Assembly (NCBI GenBank): GCA_947166205.1
Contig: CAMVDI010000071.1
Location: 1-8,585 of the forward strand
Source of the DNA: an uncultured Clostridia bacterium
GTDB taxonomy: Bacteria > Bacillota_A > Clostridia > Christensenellales > Aristaeellaceae
Direction: 5' to 3'
DNA: 8,585 nt
A model generated the notes under the pieces. That model made no database searches. It worked only from the letters and a program-made list of their open reading frames with translations, and was not told the origin of the DNA. Shown here in pieces: positions 6,289-8,585 of this stretch. The position numbers were made by a program, and so were the translations under genes. The stretch's first letter is position 1. Every line of letters starts with the position of its first letter.

Positions 6289-6307
6289 AAAAAACGAGAT
6301 TTTTTTT
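6289..6307 (-). other. AT-only weak hairpin at the 3' end of araD
   Basis: Just past the araD stop codon the transcript would read A8, UCUCG, U6 (6307-6289), able to form only an A-U stem. It is the only terminator-like signal between araD and the next promoter; no GC-rich stem is present. Either termination is weak and araD reads through into the RNA/zinc-ribbon unit, or a factor ends it. Confidence 0.35.
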
Positions 6308-7016
6308 ACACTTGCTTCTTCTGGCCGTAATAGGCGTTCGGACCGTGCTTGCGCAGGAAGTGTTTTTCCTTCACGTAATCGGGAAGGGACTCCCGGGGCT
6401 GGGCGGCGGGGAGGGCTTCCGTATGCCAGGCCATCATGGCCACCTCCTCCAGCACGACGGCGTTGTGCACCGCGTCCTTCGCGTCCTTTCCCCAGGCGAA
6501 GGCCCCGTGATGGCGGGCCAGGGCGCAGGGAACATGCATGGGGTTCAGGCCGTTTGCCTCGAAATGGGAGGCGATGACCTTTCCGGTTTCCAGCTCATAG
6601 GCGCTGCGGACCTCCTCCTCCGTCAGATCCCTGCAGCAGGGAACCGGGCCGTAGATGTAATCCGCGTGGGTGGTTCCGTAGGCGGGAATGTCCCGGCCGG
6701 CCTGGGCCCAGACGGTGGCCCAGCGGGAATGGGTATGGACGACGCCGCCGATCTCCGGGAAACGGCGGTACAGCTCCGCGTGGGTCGGGGTATCCGTGGA
6801 GGGATTCAGATCCCCTTCCACCTTGTTCCCCTCCAGATCCATGACCACCATGTCCGAGGGTTTCAGATCCTCGTAGGGAACGCCGCTGGGCTTGATGACG
6901 AAAAGACCGTGGCTCCGGTCGATCCCGGAGACGTTTCCCCAGGTAAAGGTGATCAGATGATACGCGGGCAGCAGCATATTCGCTTCATAAACCTTCTGTT
7001 TGAGTTCCTCAAGCAT
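6306..7016 (-). CDS. araD: L-ribulose-5-phosphate 4-epimerase
   Basis: A 236-residue class II aldolase/epimerase that interconverts L-ribulose 5-phosphate and D-xylulose 5-phosphate, feeding arabinose (or ascorbate-type) carbon into the pentose phosphate pathway. Length matches the family (about 230). Residues equivalent to the E. coli AraD site are visible: the zinc histidines H94 and H96 in VVHTHS and H170 in ARHHG, D75 in STDTPTH, the catalytic D119 in THADYIYG and the C-terminal AYYGQ tyrosines. Phosphate-binding text is present too (TWGNVSG at 25-31, KPSG at 42-45). The start ATG 7016 has GGAGGG 7 bases upstream. No araA or araB is in the window, so the gene stands alone and its sugar cannot be read from context; UlaF- or SgbE-type paralogues catalyse the same reaction. 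A poly-purine stretch (A8GA5) precedes the SD. Confidence 0.93.
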   Translation of the reverse strand: MLEELKQKVYEANMLLPAYHLITFTWGNVSGIDRSHGLFVIKPSGVPYEDLKPSDMVVMDLEGNKVEGDLNPSTDTPTHAELYRRFPEIGGVVHTHSRWATVWAQAGRDIPAYGTTHADYIYGPVPCCRDLTEEEVRSAYELETGKVIASHFEANGLNPMHVPCALARHHGAFAWGKDAKDAVHNAVVLEEVAMMAWHTEALPAAQPRESLPDYVKEKHFLRKHGPNAYYGQKKQV

Positions 7017-7114
7017 GATGATCCCTCCGTTTTTCTTTTTTTTCCGGGAAACGGGCACGGGTTCTCCCGGCCCCCCCGCGGACCGGGCGGAGCTTTGGGG
7101 GCCCGTCCGAAGGG

Positions 7115-7143
7115 AGCGTACCATATTTTCCCGGCGGAGGCAA
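7115..7143 (-). promoter_or_regulatory. Weak candidate promoter for araD
   Basis: On the minus strand, TTGCCT (7143-7138) and TACGCT (7120-7115) are 17 bases apart. Both boxes are only partial matches, as might suit a sugar-regulated gene needing an activator. The leader after it contains CCGGGA/TCCCGG (7065-7070 with 7044-7049), a 6-bp stem close to the SD. No convincing regulator operator is seen in the 232-base divergent region. Confidence 0.3.
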
Positions 7144-7176
7144 GGGCGGAGATGCCGGAAAAAACAGGAGAAAACC

Positions 7177-7205
7177 TTGACGGAAAAAGGCGATGCGTGT
7201 AAAAT
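7177..7205 (+). promoter_or_regulatory. Sigma-70-type promoter of the HerA-like ATPase gene
   Basis: TTGACG (7177-7182), a 17-base spacer, then TAAAAT (7200-7205). Five of six bases match consensus in each box. Start would be near 7212, leaving a leader of about 37 bases before the ATG at 7249. Confidence 0.8.
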
Positions 7206-7248
7206 TCCCTTATCAGGGTATGAAAGAAAAAAGATCGGAGGGGATGCC

Positions 7249-8559
7249 ATGCTGGCCGACGGAAAAATCTGGATCGGCTCGGGAGCAGAGGGCCCGTCCT
7301 TCCTGCTGCCGGCCATGGCCAACCGCCACGGGCTGATCGCCGGAGCGACGGGGACCGGGAAAACCGTGACGCTGAAGGTGCTGGCCGAGGGCTTTTCCGA
7401 AATGGGGGTTCCGGTCTTTCTCAGCGATATCAAGAGCGACCTTTCCGGCATGGTGAAGCCCGGGGAGCGGACGGAAGCCATCGTCCGCCGGCTGGAAAAG
7501 TGCGGCGTGCCCCCGGAAAGCTTTGAGTGCCACGCCTTTCCCAGCGTCTTCTGGGACGTGTACGGGAAAAACGGCATGCCCATCCAGGCCACGGCCCAGG
7601 GCATGGGCCCTCAGCTGCTGGGCCGGATGCTGGGGCTGAACGAGACCCAGACCGGCGTGCTGAGCATTCTCTTCAGATACTGCGCCTCCTACGGCTATCC
7701 GCTGCTGACGGTGGAGGATCTGAAAAGCCAGCTGATCCGCATGGGAGAGAATACCCAGTGGTTCACCCTGAACTACGGCAACGTCTCCGTGGCCTCCGTG
7801 GGCGCGATCCAGCGGGCCCTGGCCATGCTGGAGGACGAGGGCGGAAACGTCTTCTTCGGCGAGAAGGAATTCGACGTGGGCGAATGGCTGAAGCGGGATG
7901 AGCATGACCGGGGCGTCATCAACATCCTTTCCGCGGACGAGCTGTTCACCCATCCGCTGATGTACTCCACCTTCCTTCTTTGGATGCTGACCCGGCTGTA
8001 TGAAAAGCTTCCCGAACGGGGGGATCTGGACCAGCCGGTGGCGGTCTTCTTCTTTGACGAGGCGCACCTGCTGTTCGACGACTGCTCCAGGGTGCTGATG
8101 GACAAGATCGAGCAGGTGGTCCGCCTGATCCGGTCCAAGGGCGTGGGCGTCTACTTCATCACCCAGAGCCCGGCGGATATTCCCATGTCCGTTCTGGGCC
8201 AGCTGGGCAACCGGGTGCAGCACGCGCTGCGGGCCTACACCCCGCTGGATCAGAAGGCGGTCAAGGTGGCCGCCCAGACCTTCCGGACCAATCCCCGCTT
8301 CAACACCGAGGAAGCCATCACCAACCTGAAAACCGGCGAGGCCCTGGTTTCCTGTCTGAATGAGGACGGGGCTCCCGGCATCGTTCAGCGGGTGACCGTG
8401 CTTCCTCCCCAGAGCCACCTGGGCGCCCTTAGCGAGGAGGAGCGGGCCCTGGCGGTGAAGGGGCTTTATCCGGAGGAGGAAACGGAGATGCCCGGGGCGG
8501 AGGAGAATTCCCCGCCGGGAGAGCCCCCGGCCACCGGTTATGCAGAGTCGGCCCCGTAA
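7249..8559 (+). CDS. HerA-like P-loop ATPase, DUF853/YjgR family
   Basis: A 436-residue soluble ATPase of the HerA/FtsK superfamily. Walker A is GATGTGKT (32-39), close to the N-terminus as usual for DUF853. Walker B is [10 protein letters not shown] (264-273; D270, E271), preceded by [12 protein letters not shown] (222-233) and followed by [21 protein letters not shown] (292-312), the sensor/arginine region shared with conjugative and HerA ATPases. [12 protein letters not shown] (327-338) is a further family signature. Family members are annotated as helicase HerA-like proteins; their cellular role is not established. It is somewhat shorter than the roughly 500-residue E. coli YjgR, and the last 30 residues are a low-complexity Pro/Glu tail. 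The start ATG 7249 is set by GGAGGGG (7237-7243). No NurA or SIR2 partner is nearby, so a HerA-based end-resection or defence pair is not supported. It is transcribed divergently from araD. Confidence 0.92.
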   Translation: MLADGKIWIGSGAEGPSFLLPAMANRHGLIAGATGTGKTVTLKVLAEGFSEMGVPVFLSDIKSDLSGMVKPGERTEAIVRRLEKCGVPPESFECHAFPSVFWDVYGKNGMPIQATAQGMGPQLLGRMLGLNETQTGVLSILFRYCASYGYPLLTVEDLKSQLIRMGENTQWFTLNYGNVSVASVGAIQRALAMLEDEGGNVFFGEKEFDVGEWLKRDEHDRGVINILSADELFTHPLMYSTFLLWMLTRLYEKLPERGDLDQPVAVFFFDEAHLLFDDCSRVLMDKIEQVVRLIRSKGVGVYFITQSPADIPMSVLGQLGNRVQHALRAYTPLDQKAVKVAAQTFRTNPRFNTEEAITNLKTGEALVSCLNEDGAPGIVQRVTVLPPQSHLGALSEEERALAVKGLYPEEETEMPGAEENSPPGEPPATGYAESAP

Positions 8560-8573
8560 GAGCCCCCGGTGGC
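8530..8573 (+). repeat. Inverted repeat at the end of the HerA-like gene
   Basis: GCCACCGG (8530-8537) and CCGGTGGC (8566-8573) are perfect complements flanking the stop codon, and GAGCCCCCGG also repeats directly at 8521-8530 and 8560-8569. It could be the beginning of a terminator or a chance GC-rich repeat. The window ends too soon to see a T-tract. Confidence 0.35.
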
Positions 8574-8585
8574 TGTGTACCCCGC

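Noticed and set aside
6033..7202. Plus-strand frame of 389 codons over araD
   Set aside because: It is antisense to araD, whose active-site residues are intact, and it also crosses the structured RNA and its promoter.
1..8585. CRISPR array, tRNA, rRNA, insertion sequence or prophage
   Set aside because: No regularly spaced repeats, cloverleaf, rRNA core sequence, transposase or terminal inverted repeats with target duplication were found on either strand.

Overview
The window is GC-rich bacterial DNA that reads as a Bacillota/Clostridia-type chromosome. This is an inference from strong GGAGG ribosome-binding sites, U-tract hairpin terminators, a Clostridia-style zinc-ribbon protein and textbook sigma-70/A-type promoters. 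No taxonomic marker settles it. No insertion sequence, phage gene, tRNA, rRNA or CRISPR array is visible.

Layout: (1) The 3' end of metK (1-420) is closed by a good terminator. (2) A three-gene plus-strand operon (602-5542) has its own promoter. It encodes a K+-channel-like protein with the filter TVGYGD, two Rossmann/RCK-like domains and a C-terminal RyR-like domain. Next comes a paralogous membrane protein with the same order of domains, in which the filter position reads FVGVND. Last is a polytopic membrane protein resembling a MalF-MalG fusion without a recognisable EAA loop. The genes are separated by 4 bases or overlap by 4 bases, so they are probably made together. (3) Two strong hairpins (5551-5644) separate this operon from a convergent minus-strand unit. 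(4) That unit is a 94-aa double zinc-ribbon protein behind a roughly 250-nt leader. The leader looks like a structured RNA and has a very strong, A-tract-enhanced promoter. (5) A minus-strand araD (L-ribulose-5-phosphate 4-epimerase) follows. (6) Divergent from it is a HerA-like/DUF853 ATPase gene, complete at 7249-8559.

The best candidate for an undescribed system is the 602-5542 operon. The proposed reading is a heteromeric, ligand-gated membrane complex. One subunit would be a canonical K+ pore and one a paralogue with a degenerate pore, both carrying cytoplasmic nucleotide-binding (RCK-like) and RyR-like sensor modules. The third gene would be a repurposed permease-fold partner. The architecture is read from sequence; the complex and its function are inference. 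The second candidate is the structured RNA upstream of the zinc-ribbon gene, whose family I could not name with confidence.
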